A DNA stretch of 34,778 nucleotides from Saccoglossus kowalevskii (GCF_000003605.2 NW_003121911.1:1499667-1534444); one strand, 5' to 3'; counted from the first letter of the stretch, positions 1 through 11,920 are shown. A program made the numbers and translations. The notes: a model not told the origin generated them from the letters alone.

Positions 1-255
1 GCTGCCAGCTTTATATCATTTTGACTACCCAGCTTCCTGCTTTGTATTATTTGGACTACCCAGTTGCCTGCTTTATATCATTTGGACTACCCAGTTGCCT
101 GCTTTGTATCATTTGGACTACCCAGCTGCCTGCTTTATATCATTTTGACTACCCAGCCTCATGCTACGTACCATTTTGACTACCCAGCTTCCTGCTTTGC
201 ATGGTTTGGACTAATCAGCTTTCTGCTTTGTTCATTTGGACTATAAAGTTTCCTA
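1..255. repeat. 31-nt minisatellite, about 8 imperfect units
   Basis: About eight head-to-tail copies of a 31-nt unit built around 'tttgactacccag' and 'cctgctttatatcat'. It starts at the window edge, so the array may continue to the left. The last units decay near 240-255. Because 31 is not a multiple of three, the short open frame here is a by-product of the repeat. It lies in the intron upstream of the first visible protease exon. Confidence 0.85.
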
Positions 256-317
256 CTACCTACATATTTCGGTCAATTTCATTATTTTAACATCAACTTA
301 TTTTTTCCATTATGCAG

Positions 318-438
318 GTCATTCACAAAGTTATGGATTGTTTATTGGCACCAATGATATTAAAAATTCTGTTAATTTTCACAAAGATGCAAGCAGTGTT
401 TACAAGGAGTTTACAAATCCGCACGTTGGTGCTATTAA
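318..438 (+). CDS. protease exon: first strand of the C14 fold
   Basis: Acceptor 'tatgcag' ends at 317 and donor 'gtaagg' begins at 439. The exon encodes GHSQSYGLFIGTND... and ends after GAI plus two bases. The reading frame would stop within the intron, and joining in phase 2 restores AAA (Lys) with the next exon. Hydrophobic YGLFIG is the expected first core strand of a caspase-like domain. Confidence 0.78.
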
Positions 439-1548
439 GTAAGGAACCATTAACAGATCATATATTTTGCTGTATTATTTGCGAATTTTTATACAATTCA
501 TGTGTTTTTTTGTTCTATAAGGAACTTTGAGATTAATACAGTGCATGAAGTTTTATTGAGGAACATGAAGATTAATTGTTTATGTTCAGAATTTTGCCAC
601 CTAATGTTTAGCCAGTATTTTTCAGATGTATTATTGTATTTTATTTTCACAGTTGCCATACAAAGAAAACATCATACTAGATGACTAATTTGTTTGTGTT
701 CATTCAGAATTCCTACTTGATTTTCAATAGACAAGGTTGTAATAATTATGCTATGTTTTGTTTTTTTTAGAAAAGAGAATGCAGTTTTGATGACAAATAA
801 AGGGGATACTCACCTGCAACTAACTGCAAAAAATATACTCCATCAACTACAAGATTTTAGCAAGAAAATGGAAAACCAGTTTGAAACGAGCTTCTTGTTT
901 TATTTTTCTGGACATTCTTCTAACAGTGGAGAGGGTCTTGTTTGTAATGGTGGCGATGATTTAGAAGTGTCAGAGTTGCGCAAATGCCTTTACAAGATGA
1001 AATGTACACAGTTGCTCATCATCCTTGATTGCTGTTTTGCTGCCGACAGGGGGCCTATGCCGAGTAACTTGTTATTTTCGAAGTCCGTGGATGCCGACTG
1101 TGAAAACGACCAAGAGATGAAAGAATGTGGTGTTCCGATTCTATATAAATTTGATACAGGTGATGATAGTGTTGTAAAAGCCAAAAATGCCAATTCAGCA
1201 TCCAAGTCTGCAAATTACAGTGTCGTGCAGTGGTCAGCAAGTAAAGGCCATGAGGAATCAATCGGTTACCGCAACAGAAAGCTCAGTTTGTTTACCCAGC
1301 ATATCGTTGCCGGACTACGTGCTGCTGAGAAGTGTCACCTGAATCCGTACGAGTCACAAGTATGTCATGAATGCTCAAATTACCGAGACAAAGTAATGCG
1401 ACAGGGGTATATTACTTTGAACGATCTCGCTGACTACGTCTTCTACCATGTCAAAGAAGGTAGCATAAGGGAACATAGGGAACAAACGCCACTGACGGTC
1501 TCTGAAGAAAATACCAGAAAGCGACTACTTGGTTATTGTAGGAAATGA
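318..1548 (+). CDS. C14 caspase/metacaspase-like protease, 3' part (two last exons)
   Basis: The 3' end of a cysteine protease gene of the C14 (caspase-fold) superfamily. Two exons are visible, 318-438 (enters in phase 1, leaves in phase 2) and 771-1548, joined as ...GAIK-KENAVL..., giving 299 residues plus stop. The order fits the family: a first beta-strand (YGLFIGTND, then DASSVYKEF), a hydrophobic strand ending in the catalytic histidine (FYFSGHSS; His codon 913-915), a second strand ending in the catalytic cysteine (LLIILDCCFAA; likely the second Cys, 1033-1035), then a later block (QWSASKGHEES...SLFTQHIVAGL) and a C-terminal ITLNDL...QTPL segment. The DCC motif resembles metacaspases and bacterial caspase-family proteins rather than QACRG of animal apoptotic caspases. 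No stop or frameshift interrupts it. N-terminal exons, and any adaptor domain on them, lie outside the window. Family assignment is strong; substrate and pathway are unknown. Confidence 0.82.
771..1548 (+). CDS. protease terminal exon with His/Cys dyad
   Basis: Acceptor is a T-tract plus 'ttag' ending at 770, entering in phase 2. The exon runs without a break to TGA at 1546-1548 and carries both catalytic motifs (His 913-915; Cys pair 1030-1035). An ATG at 748 lies upstream of the acceptor, inside the intron, so it is not taken as the start. Confidence 0.82.
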
Positions 1549-2197
1549 AATTACATAATTTCATTTCATAATAATCGAGTGACATAATTTTCTCTGAAGA
1601 GACTTTGATGCAATATTTTGTATGCATTTTCTGTAATTTGTTGTTTATTTTTAATTTAAGTAATCCTGGTCTTGATCAAAATTGTTGGGTAAATATGGAA
1701 ACAATTTTGTAGATTTTTTATTTGGCAAAAAATGACACAGCTGGCTTTGACTGTCAAGGGTTAATTTAGTTACCACATCTATGTACGCTGTTAACCATTT
1801 TAACGACAAAATGAAATTTTTTTATTTCGCAAAATATACCTGCATTATTTTTTTTTTATATTTATTTGGTCGAAAATTACAGAAAAATTACCAAATATTG
1901 CATCAAATTATTGGTTTGAAAGGGTATAGCTTATAAAAAGTTAATTCATTTTAATCAGGCAGTACTCACAATAACTCTTGTATTTTATCAAACCAACATT
2001 AATAATGTTTAGATTTTTAAAAATTTTAATGGTGCTAACTACATATACAATTTCTCAAAATAATTATATAATATGTTGTTCATATTGTCTAAAATTCTAC
2101 CATGGTCATACGGCCTTTTAAATGACAAATTGAATTTATTGGTTTCGTATATTTTTAATCAAATTACAACTTTGACAAAAAAAGTTGGAAAAAGCGT
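1549..2197. other. 3' flank of protease gene, no gene seen
   Basis: AT-rich sequence that presumably begins with the protease 3' UTR. I see no clear AATAAA near the stop, no convincing coding frame and no structured repeat. Confidence 0.5.
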
Positions 2198-2359
2198 TTA
2201 AAGCGGGGGAGTCGTCACCTGCGCATGCGTCAGATGGCCATAGCGTGTCATTGTTTACAAACAAGCATCTACCCATGAGCCTTTGCCTTTTTGGCGTGTG
2301 TTATCGTCGCTTGGGACTCAATTCCCGCGTATGCGCAGGTGATGACCCTCTGGCTTTAA
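2198..2359. mobile_element. MITE-like inverted-repeat element (162 bp)
   Basis: The ends are inverted repeats. Left arm 2211-2229 (gtcgtcacctgcgcatgcg) matches the reverse complement of right arm 2328-2346 at 17 of 19 positions. The similarity continues outward in weaker form to ttaaagc (2198-2204) and gctttaa (2353-2359). It has no coding capacity; the 62-aa frame across it is incidental. It resembles a non-autonomous DNA transposon, but no target-site duplication is evident. Confidence 0.55.
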
Positions 2360-2370
2360 TTCGTTGTTAT

Positions 2371-2513
2371 TAAAGTTAAAGTGAGGAAATCGTCCCCTGT
2401 ACATGCAACAAATGGTGTAATGTTGTCTAAAATTAAGCATCTACCCATGAGCCTTTGCATTTTTACTGTTCATTATTATTGTCAATTAAGACTTGATTCT
2501 CTTATATGCACAG
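2371..2513. repeat. diverged second copy of the 2198-2359 element
   Basis: A degraded direct copy lies immediately downstream of the first. A 24-nt core beginning 'aagcatctacccatgag' is identical at 2263-2286 and 2435-2458, and both flanks of this core align loosely (cgtcccctgtacatgc on the left, ttatatgcacag on the right). Confidence 0.55.
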
Positions 2514-3230
2514 AATAACAGTTGAATAATCATGTTCTGATTAAAATCCAATGTTTGTAGAGGCTTCATTCAGTTCAGATTATGATGACATCACCTCCAC
2601 GTATATCTGAACAACTCCATGTACCTGTGCAAATTGTATTCAAGCAGCATATCCCGAGTAGGGAATGTTAACAAAACCGAGTGAATTTTCCTAGAAAGTG
2701 CTCTGTAACACAACTTCTGATTGGTAGTAAGATGACTGGAACAATGCAGATTTCAATCAAATTGAAGCGATCATTCATTTTCTATCAGTTGTCTAAAAAT
2801 GAGGATCACCAATAGAAAATATCACAAATATCCCAGATGTCAGCAATTTGTTTTTAAAGTGACGGTACACTTTATTATAGAGATAATCTAAAAATATAAT
2901 TATCATGGAAACAAATTTGATAACTCATTCTTATTTCACTAATTTTACAAATAAATAATGACAATTACAATGAACCATTTTTGCAACTGGCCACTGAAAT
3001 CTCATTCAGACTGAGAGCTGTAACATTTTGTTTTTGTCCCATTCTCTCTCACTATTCTGTCCATTGTTTCCAAATGCCATGGTTACATAGATCCTGGGAA
3101 CATTCTATGTGATGATGGGGTCAGCGGCCATTTTCATCTATTGCTAAGTTATGATTTTAATGAAATGTCTGTTGTAAATAACCTTTGCAAACAATAATTT
3201 TTCCAACAATATTTTGGTGCACATTTTTAG
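2514..3230. other. no gene or clear structure seen
   Basis: AT-rich noncoding sequence with frequent stops in all frames. Nothing could be assigned. Confidence 0.4.
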
Positions 3231-3580
3231 CTTCGCTGTCAACTTTGTCGAGTGGAGCTTATCATATGAGTTATTGTCTGTCTTTGTTTGTCGTCTGTAG
3301 TTTGTGTCCGTCTTCATTTGTCGTCGGTGTCAAATTATTAATTTTTTGACTCCTTTTTGAAAACTACAAGCCTTATTCTTTTGATACTTGGTGTATATGT
3401 ATCATTTTCGGTAAAAAGTTATATTTTCGACTTCTTGTTGAAGTCTGATTGATTTGATACTATACATATAGGTACCTCAGATACGTCTCGATTTGTTCAT
3501 TTTCTAATGTTATCATCAGTTCTGTCATTGAAATGTGCATTGCTAACAGCGGAGCTATCTCAGCCAAGAGGCTGCTTGTT
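3231..3580. repeat. probable dispersed repeat
   Basis: The segment starts near 'agcttcgctgtcaactttg' and ends near 'agcggagctatctcagccaag'. It contains T-rich low-complexity runs (tgtctgtctttgtttgtcgtc). The internal phrase 'tttgatacttggtgtatatg' is similar in style to 'gtgaaacttggtacatagatg' in the tandem-repeat element at 18095-19335, so the two may be relatives. Boundaries are uncertain. Confidence 0.35.
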
Positions 3581-5630
3581 TTTACCTTGCCCGTATTATC
3601 AAAGATGGAAGGGAAAGGTATATTAAGGGGAAAATGTCTGTCCGGTGGTGGTGTTGTTGTTGTTGTTGTTATCGTTGTTAATAATTGTTAATGTGTGCAC
3701 AATAACTTTACTAATTCTATTCCAAACTTTATCAAACCTGGTCACCTAATTCATCAATTTAAAATCTTCCCTTAGTTCAAACGACAGATATCCTGTGTAA
3801 AAATATCATGCAAAAATTAAGAAAATTAGATCAAATATTTTGACTGTTTCTACTTGACTGATCACTGGTGATACACATTCAAAGGTCACTGATCCCAGTG
3901 GGAAATATGTGTTGTTGTATGTGTTCAATGAAGCAAATCATTTATCTTGTAATCATATCCCATGCTTTCAATGCCATAGATAGTTTTTGCACAGTCTGAT
4001 ACACATTTGCAAACCTACCAATAAAATCTTAACAAAAACAAGATGTCAGATAATCGATATAAGCACTCCTATGAATTGGGTGCCAAACTTTTGATCAAGA
4101 TCTGAAGCCAAAGTTATCAAAACAAAAACAATGCAAAAATACATAAAAAGCAAAACATTGCATGGACATTTTGAAAGGAAAATTGTACTAAAAAATATGT
4201 ATATTATGACAAATGATTAAACAAATTAGGCATCAATTTTTTTGTAAGATATTCGGTAGACTGCTTTCCTACTGATGTTTTAATTCTAAAACTTGTTTTA
4301 ATTCAAAATTAATTATGACTAGATATTCATATTGAAACTATGAGAACGGAAATAATATTATACAACAAAGAGCAAGGTCACCAGAGTTCAACTATGTTTA
4401 CTATTTTTGTTTTCTTCTAATTAATGTGGGTTGTAATTTTTGACAAAAGTTGACTTGGAGATGTGAATGGTTAGTTTGTTTCATAAAATGTTTACTTATA
4501 GAAAAACATCTTTCTGGTCTACATTGTTCCTAAGATGAGTGCAATCTTTTTTTTTTTTTTTTGGCATTAGAATTCCACTTAGGAATTTTTATTTTAGCTT
4601 GAAGTACTGGTTGCCTGCAACAATTTTATGTAATTGGATATTTGACTCCTTAGTTTATTGATTATTAATAGTAATATCTACACCTATCCAACTTGTCTGT
4701 GACAAATGGATGTAACAATACACATTTTTGACCCAGGAATTTTCTGAAATTATGTTAATCCATTAGACTGACTGGTTGAAAGTCTGAAGAAAAAACTTGG
4801 TGTACTTAAAATAGTTTTTGAAATATGAACCGTAGTTGTTGTATGTATGCTATAAAAACAAGTACATCCCCCCCCCCTTCCAATTTATTTTTCTCATTTA
4901 TTTTGATGAAATCTTGTATCAAGAAATTGTTGTGCTTACATTGTCTGCATTTCATTAGTTAGCTGTGTCTATTAGGATCTGGGGCTGTACTTTACTATTT
5001 TTTTAGTAAACCTTGTGTCATTATTAAGCAGAGATGTATTATTATTGCAGTGTATTGTAAATTTTAAAAATAGAGCACAATTTTCAGAGCATTAGTTCTT
5101 TGAGCAGCATACATTTTTCCCGCATAAATTTGGTGCATCATTTTTAGGTATTTTTTTATATTTTTTGATTTTCGACCAAATAGATCTAATTTTCCAACAG
5201 AATCTGATCAAAATTATTGAAAGAAATATGTAAATTTATTTTTGTGAAAGGTAACAAAATCTAACATTGGTGTTCAGGGGATTAATTTATCTGTATCTAC
5301 TATGCAAATATTTCATCATTTGGTGAAAAATTTTACACTTTTTAAAACAATTGCTTTATTCACTAGATATGCTATGTAGAGTCAATTTTTAGTAAAGCTT
5401 GCTTGGTTACAAATAGTTTCTTCTCTAGCTTCATATAATGAATATTCAATAAAGAATTGATTCTGGATTACCTTTAAATAAAGAAAAAAATCATTATGAC
5501 CATTCCCCCCCCCCCCCAAATAATTTCTTGGATTTTAATTACTCTGGATTAATTACTCTTTTGTAGCAGAATGTAAATGAAAATTCTCATTGACATCTAA
5601 ACAATGGTAATAGCACAAGATATCCATGAT
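3581..5630. other. gene-free stretch with simple repeats
   Basis: No coding exon recognised. It contains a (GTT)n run near 3652-3670, a T-run near 4549-4562, a C-run near 4867-4877 and another near 5505-5517. The rest is AT-rich unique-looking sequence. Confidence 0.45.
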
Positions 5631-5698
5631 GTGTTTAGTGGTTCAGTTGGTGAGATGCTTGTTCAAGTTACTTACATTGAGTTACGAAAACATTGACC

Positions 5699-5955
5699 AT
5701 GCCCACTTTTGTGAAACCACTCCCAAATTGTAATTTGATGTTCAATTAACAGTTATCAGCATTTTTATAGTACAAGCAACATGCATTTTTGTTTTCAGTG
5801 AATGTCCACATTTAGTAACTCAAACTTTAATTAACAGTTACGAACAATAGAGATTTTTTTTTGGTTTAACGTATGATCCCTGTAAATTGAAGTTTGATTA
5901 ACTTTTAATTCAACATTTAGTTACAATATGGGTGTGGTTTCACAAAAGCAGGCAT
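5699..5955. mobile_element. MITE with terminal inverted repeats of about 58 nt
   Basis: The left arm 5699-5756 and the reverse complement of the right arm 5898-5955 match at about 48 of 58 positions. Both arms share cttttgtgaaaccac, attgtaa and aattaa blocks. Total length is 257 bp with no open frame, as expected for a non-autonomous DNA transposon. No target-site duplication was established. A weak tRNA-like stretch just upstream (about 5638-5672) is not claimed. Confidence 0.65.
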
Positions 5956-6333
5956 CTTGAGTTGGTGAAAAAGCACATGAAAAAAAAAACTCTGCTCAAA
6001 CTGACAAAACTGAAGTAAACAAGACACCTTAAGTGGGACTGCACCTAGAGAATTACAGACAAGAACATACAAATACATTTACAATTTGTGAAAACAAAGT
6101 GTGTAACCTATTGTAGTGAGTTATCAACATCGGCACTAGTTCGTCGTCAAATCAGTGCCTGGAATTGTTGTAAAATAAACACACAGGTACTAAAACTACC
6201 AAGTAGTAAACAAAAGATCACGTGTTAGTCTCACCTTTGACCTAGATAATGCACGCCTTCAAACAGTGCTCACCTGCAATTCAAAATTTCTCAAATTGAG
6301 TGATTGGTTATTCGTGGCATGATAACTATAGGA

Positions 6334-6374
<41 letters not shown>

Positions 6375-7475
6375 TTCTTTTTATTTAGATCATGGCAATT
6401 TTTTGGTCAGAGCGCCCTCTAGTTTTGTGGAGAATCATGTTCATTTGGAATGCTCTGATTGGATGGAAGTTCAAGCCTAGCAAGGTGTGATAGAATTGTA
6501 TATATATATATTTGTGTGTATGTGTGCTTCCTTCTTGTGGTGACTTGTCTTAATTATGTTACAGCAGGCGCACACGAGGTTAGAATGAATAACTTGTAAC
6601 TTCCCAGGGAAAGCTAAGTGTTCTCATAAACCAATCAATTTGCCCAAGACGGCTGTGACAACCGCAAATAAGATTCATCCAGTAATTTACAACTTCCTTT
6701 TCATGATCACAACAATGTTGCAATATGAAAACGTACACCGTAGCCATAGTACGTACCTAGGCATAACTTAGTTAAAAATCAAATGGCACCAGGCGGAAGT
6801 GAGATTGTTACAAGATGTACCAAGTCGTTTTCGTGACATTAGGTCCCTCGCTATCATGCAATGTTGATAGGAAATTTCCTAGAGAGTTTGCTAACTCCCC
6901 TCGTGTTTGCGTCCGCTGTAATAAGGTACCTAGCTCTGTTGTTCCGATCTTGTCAAATGACTAATATTACAAGGTACCATAACTACAAGCACCCAACCAT
7001 TAACTCGGGTTCCAAGTACAGAGAAGGACAACAGCACCGGCCCTTGTGGACTAAATGGTTTTGAAATACTGAGTGGGGTAAGTTCTTCAAAACAAAACAG
7101 CGGATCAGGCTGTACACTACTGTATGTCATGGGAGAATGTGTCAATGATATTATTACAACCTTTTGTTACATATGATGTGCAGAAACCCCTTATTACCAT
7201 AAGTTCGTCATAACATGACTGCGATTCAACAAATCAAATGCCAAGGGCACGAATAACGAGAAGGAAACCAAATAATGTCTACATACCAGACTTCGGATTT
7301 AACGCTTGGCGGCAAATGTTGGCATGTTGGCAGGCGGAATCATGGAAAGAACCAAGAAGTAGTTCGCAGAGTATCTAAGCTACATAATGTTGACTATGTA
7401 AAACGAACAAAAATAACCATAAATACAAGTTGCTAGCCGGGATATTTGACTGGCAAGGTTAAAACGGGGTACAGT
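5956..7475. other. noncoding stretch with AT microsatellites
   Basis: An alternating (TA)n tract lies at about 6337-6370 and a short one near 6499-6511. No gene recognised; the open frames at 6861-7145 on both strands resemble nothing and overlap each other. Confidence 0.4.
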
Positions 7476-7556
7476 CACTTCGCCCGAACTCCTTCGCCTG
7501 ATTACCAGTTCGCCCAATTACCGGTTCGCCAGTTTTCCTTTTCGCCCGATTTACCG
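7476..7556. repeat. 16-nt tandem repeat (ttcgccc units), 5 copies
   Basis: Five imperfect units of about 16 nt, each carrying ttcgcc followed by a variable attacc-like half (for example agttcgcccaattacc). Part of an open frame at 7446-7643 runs through it, but the repeat explains that frame. Confidence 0.7.
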
Positions 7557-8688
7557 ATGTTACACAGTAGGCCTACTGGGGTTTTCTATTCGAAATGTAC
7601 ATCTGGTAAAATGCATAAAATCTACCATATGATCGCATTTTAGTCGGGGTTTTCTTGCCGATGCAAACACTGCAACTGATGCCCGCCATTGAACCCGAAC
7701 ATTGAACATTGAACCCGAACACACAATGTCTATAACTGTTGTGGTAGACAGCATCACAATAAATCAAATTTGTCTTGCAAGAAAAGCAACATGTCACAAA
7801 TTCCAGAAATCATATGTGACACTTTATCAGTAGTCAAGTCATTAAATGAAATAAAAAAGCTTGGAGAAATTGAAATCCCATTTATTGAATTTGTAACGAA
7901 TACTATATAATAATTTTTAAGCTTAAATAACATGATATACCATTCAAGATAGATACCGGTGTTTCAGTCATTGTTGACAATATTCTCTACTTTGATCGTC
8001 TGGTATCTATCTTCCAGTACATTTAAAGATGGTCGTCAAGGGGTATTTATTGTAATCAACTGTTTTTATTTACTTTATATTGTAATTTAAATAAATAAAA
8101 AACGTAAATTCGCAGATATGGGCAAGGTGTGAAATGTAATCAACTATTTTATTCGTCCATTTTTTAAGCGTATAAAACATTTCCACATTAAATGTCGTAA
8201 TTCGTACGCAATTTCCAATTTTGATTCTTAAACACAAATTATCAAATATATTATAAAAATGTAATTAGGAATTTGCTTTACCTGTAAAGTGTAAAAACCT
8301 ATATTTTACTGTAAATGGAACGTTCATTTTATTTCCTGTAAAAACGTAAAATGTCTTTTTTATTTCCTGTAACCTGTACCAGCTATCCACCTTGCCCCCT
8401 CTTTTAAAGCTATACCAGAATACTATGATGAAATTGTTTTTGCGTATCTGTTAATCGACTTAATTAGCTGAATGGCTGTGTTATGTCTGGCACCGTTTAG
8501 GCCATGTGAAGTTTTGGACGGAACTTGGCTCAGTGATTTGGAACTAATTACGAGATAACCGTCGCTATTCGAACTACTATTTCTGACAGTTGGTATTCGT
8601 AGTTATTAATGTAGTGAACGATTAATCAAAAGATATGACGTGTTCAGTACTTAGTGTGATTAGTTGAACGTGTGAAGGCCACGCCTTA
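7557..8688. other. noncoding stretch with one hairpin
   Basis: No gene recognised. It includes a perfect 12-nt inverted repeat, aagatagatacc at 7946-7957 and ggtatctatctt at 8002-8013, separated by 44 nt. The region around 8080-8400 is AT-rich without structure I can assign. Confidence 0.4.
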
Positions 8689-9062
8689 GAGTCTTAATAC
8701 TGTTTTGTAATTGGTTAGAGTTTTGAAAATGAATAAAGTTGTTTGAGTTGGTCTTGGCGAGTACACAGGACAAACGCAGTCCAGTCCTAGAGAGTCTTGA
8801 GACGAGACTTGAGACGCAGTCTTGGGCGAGTCTTGAGTCAGATTTGCGATAGTCTTGGGGATTTTTCCCCAGGGCGCTGTGTCTTATAGAGTGCTCGACT
8901 AAAGACGAAAGTTGAAACGTATTTCGTTGTGTGTGTCTTATTTGACTGTAAGGCTTAAGTGACTTTCCCGATCCCGCACCTCAAGGGGACGCGATAGAGA
9001 GACGAGACGAGATTCCCCCCTGACACGTGTGGAGAACCCTAGAGGGAAGAGATTTTTCCCCC
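8689..9062. repeat. low-complexity agtcttgag/gacgagac region, possibly retroelement-derived
   Basis: Repeated agtcttgag and gagacgagac words occur at about 8785-8850 and again near 8995-9015. The palindrome ggggatttttcccc is at about 8858-8871, and AATAAA is at 8732-8737. The mix could be a decayed LTR, but neither terminal repeats nor a target duplication could be shown. Confidence 0.25.
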
Positions 9063-10224
9063 TGATAATACTGCCAATTTCATGAGTGAACAGCTCAAAG
9101 CGGCACCACCACTTTTATTTTCATCAAATAAGTCATCACTTAGACAAATGTAATAATTATGTGGTCTATATAACTTCTGCCCTAAGGTCTTAATCGTAAA
9201 TTCAATATAAGTATAGGCAAATACATATAAACACACACCATTCACAATTTAAATCCATGACAATGTGCTTCACCAATGTAGGCATACATGAACTTAGCCA
9301 CACCATGGAGGTATAAACTTGGTGTTTGCTGCTAGATTATCAAGCAAACATTTTAATCACTGAGTAAACGACGGAAATGATCATGGAACCTTTGATCTTA
9401 AACCAGTTGTGACTCCTTCTGTTTATACCTCTGTTGCCACACCTTCTAACTTCTGACCCCCAAAAGACGGTTAGTGTAATCATTATACCTACATGGTGTA
9501 ATGGATGCAGACCCACAGTGATAGAAAGTGATTGAGACAGGAGAAAATCTAATCCCTTATGCGTCAGCAGCTGTGACAAACACCTTACAGGCAAATTATT
9601 GCTCAAAGTACGAACATATAAACATGAATAATGCTAGATTCGATTATTTGCAATCATTGCAAAGTGCATCATCATTTTATGTGGATGCACACTGCAATAG
9701 ACCACTCTAAAATAAGTACATGTAATCTGTAAAGTCAACTAAATAGTTATAACTGAATAATGGCAAATATAAAGAAGCTTTCAAATAATGTTATTACAAA
9801 TTACAGATTGCCCAGTTCCATCTAAACACAAAATTGTTTCTCCGAGTACTTCTAGTTTATCGTTGTCATGATCACTCTGATTGTGGCAGTCATGTCTGGA
9901 TTGATACATACAATCAGCTATAAAAGACATGTCTTGTGGGCGTGTTCTCCCAGGAGTATCGAAAAACAGTTTATGACGAGCTGAATAACTGATCAATTGA
10001 CTGCTTCATCAATAAATAATCTAGGTATTACAATAAATCGTTTAGCCAATTCATAAAAGGTACATTTGCCCTGCCCTGAGGTTAGTTTACGTCGCCTCAA
10101 AATAAGAATTTTGAACTAAAACACAAATAAGCCAATTTTTAATGCAATGGTTTAGAAATGTGAATGTGAATGTTCTGTTGTTTGGGTGTCAACATTGTGA
10201 CCAGATTTAGCAGTGGTTTGTTTG
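9063..10224. other. no gene recognised
   Basis: Several 60-90 codon open frames on both strands, none with family resemblance or plausible splice context. No ordered repeats seen. Confidence 0.4.
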
Positions 10225-10558
10225 TACAAACACAAATAGTGTCATTGCACTATGGTTTAGTTACGTAAACGAAGGAAAACATTCACAAGGTACGGACTAA
10301 GATATTTGTTGATGTCTTATTCAACCCCAACTCTGTTACTCGACTTATTGTTATTTGATCTGTCTGTGGTACTTTTGCCAAAAAACACCCCATCAATTGC
10401 TAGGACTCCATTGAAAACGAGCTCGTCTCCATAACAACAAACACGGCGTGGTCCCGATTTAGTCTTTGTGGCTCTAACCACCAAACAACAATTCCAATGA
10501 ACATTGTAATGGTTTTGTGCTTTTTTGTATGCCATATAATAAAAGGCAAGTCGTATAG
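10225..10558 (+). promoter_or_regulatory. upstream block of EGF gene A, shared by genes B and C
   Basis: This noncoding block recurs upstream of all three EGF genes. Shared anchors, in order, are cattcacaagg, a ...tgtcttattca... segment, a ...gactccattga... segment, acaacaa, and (A and B only) ccaccaaacaacaatt followed by about 65 further alignable nt ending aagtcgtata. It ends about 370 nt before the inferred 5' UTR donor. An open minus-strand frame covers it in A, but the aligned frame is broken in B, so conservation is not of that protein. It is probably a promoter or proximal enhancer, inferred only from position and paralogue conservation. Confidence 0.5.
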
Positions 10559-10889
10559 GTGTAATAGCGTTTGTCGTTATTACAAGATGTCACTAAAAAT
10601 AACACTGACTTATAATATTTTATAGTAAAGCAGATCCAATTTGAACAACGTGTGCAGACGGTAACGACAATGTCACTTTTCTGTGGCTTTTTAGTTATTT
10701 GTAAAGAAACACAAGGAAGTTGTTTGCTTAACCATATTTTAACGCCTCGAAAGTTATAAATATGTCTGTCGTGATTTTATTTTTTTGTTTACTTGTTTAG
10801 TCGAATCTAACTTCTTCATGAATAATTAATGCATTAACATAATACTTAGTGACATCACTATTTTACTCCCTATATATTTATTCTGTTAT

Positions 10890-10928
10890 ATTACGGTGCA
10901 CTGCTGAGCCCTGTGATTCAAACTTGGG
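10890..10928 (+). other. inferred 5' UTR exon of EGF gene A (3' end)
   Basis: The donor gtaagt begins at 10929, and the exon sequence gtgcactgctgagccctg resembles gtgcactaagtcctgcgac of gene B. The first ~40 nt of the following intron also align with B and C. A TATA-like tatatattt lies at about 10871-10880. The transcription start is not known; the left boundary is a guess. Confidence 0.4.
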
Positions 10929-11920
10929 GTAAGTTATTATTCAGACATTTTTTACACTGTAATCCAGTACTTCAACAACGTTCATGTTATCCAATGGCCA
11001 TGTATAGACACGTGTGTTTACCTCGTGAAGTGTGTTTTATTCAAATTACTAAACGTTGACCGAACATGGTTCAGTTAGTCTAAGATTGGATTGGATTCAA
11101 TATATCTTGATTTCTCTAAAGCAACTCACTCATTATTGGTAAACAAAATGGCTCTGCTCGTTTTTTGGCAATAGTTATGATTGAACGTGTTTCACGGGTA
11201 AAAGACAGATGATTCATTCTCACAGCTAAATTAAATTAGACCACACATGATAGTTGTGTATTGTGGTCTGCTTTAAGGGATATTAAAGATTGGATGTACA
11301 GCAACAAATTAAAGCTCATTTCTGAAAAAACACACAGATATTATGGTAATTGGCAATCCATGTCAATTTAACAAAGTTATAATCCGAGCTCGGTTGAATT
11401 TGACTGAGTGTTTATTTATGCCAGTCTTTGATTATGTTCGCAAACTGGTGTGATAAGCATGGATAACCGTGTCAGTGTTGTGACTAAATCGCCGTTTAAA
11501 CACCTACGTAAAAATTCCCAAATTGGAAAATGTTTATCATTGAAGACTATAGAGATTCTTGTTTATGCGTTTCTTGGTTCTTGATTATTGCAATAGCCTG
11601 CTGTATGACGTAACACAAATAGAGATGAATATTACAGGGAGTGCAGAATGCAGCTGTTCGATTAATTCTGGGGACAAGACGTTGAGAACATATCACGTTT
11701 TTTTTACCAGAGTTTCAGTCTGTTTTATTTGTTTTACTTGGCATACCAATATCATCGAGATAATAAATTACACGGATGATCCCAGCCCAGAGTTGTATGC
11801 ACTTGTCGCTATCTATGACTTCAAACAATGCAATTAAATATACATTATAATTATACAGCAATGTATGAAAATGCTTACATAACTGATTGTAATGGTGTCG
11901 ACTTTAGTTTGTTCTTATAG

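Noticed and set aside
5634-5672. tRNA-like A-box (ggttcagttggtgag)
   Set aside because: No cloverleaf or clear B-box could be built, so neither a tRNA nor a SINE is claimed.
8479-9024. Possible solo LTR (tgttatg... to ...ctgaca, AATAAA inside, tgg after)
   Set aside because: No second LTR, target duplication or recognisable primer-binding site was seen.
10317-10535. 72-codon minus-strand frame upstream of gene A
   Set aside because: The aligned block of gene B breaks this frame, so the conservation is of DNA and not of that protein.
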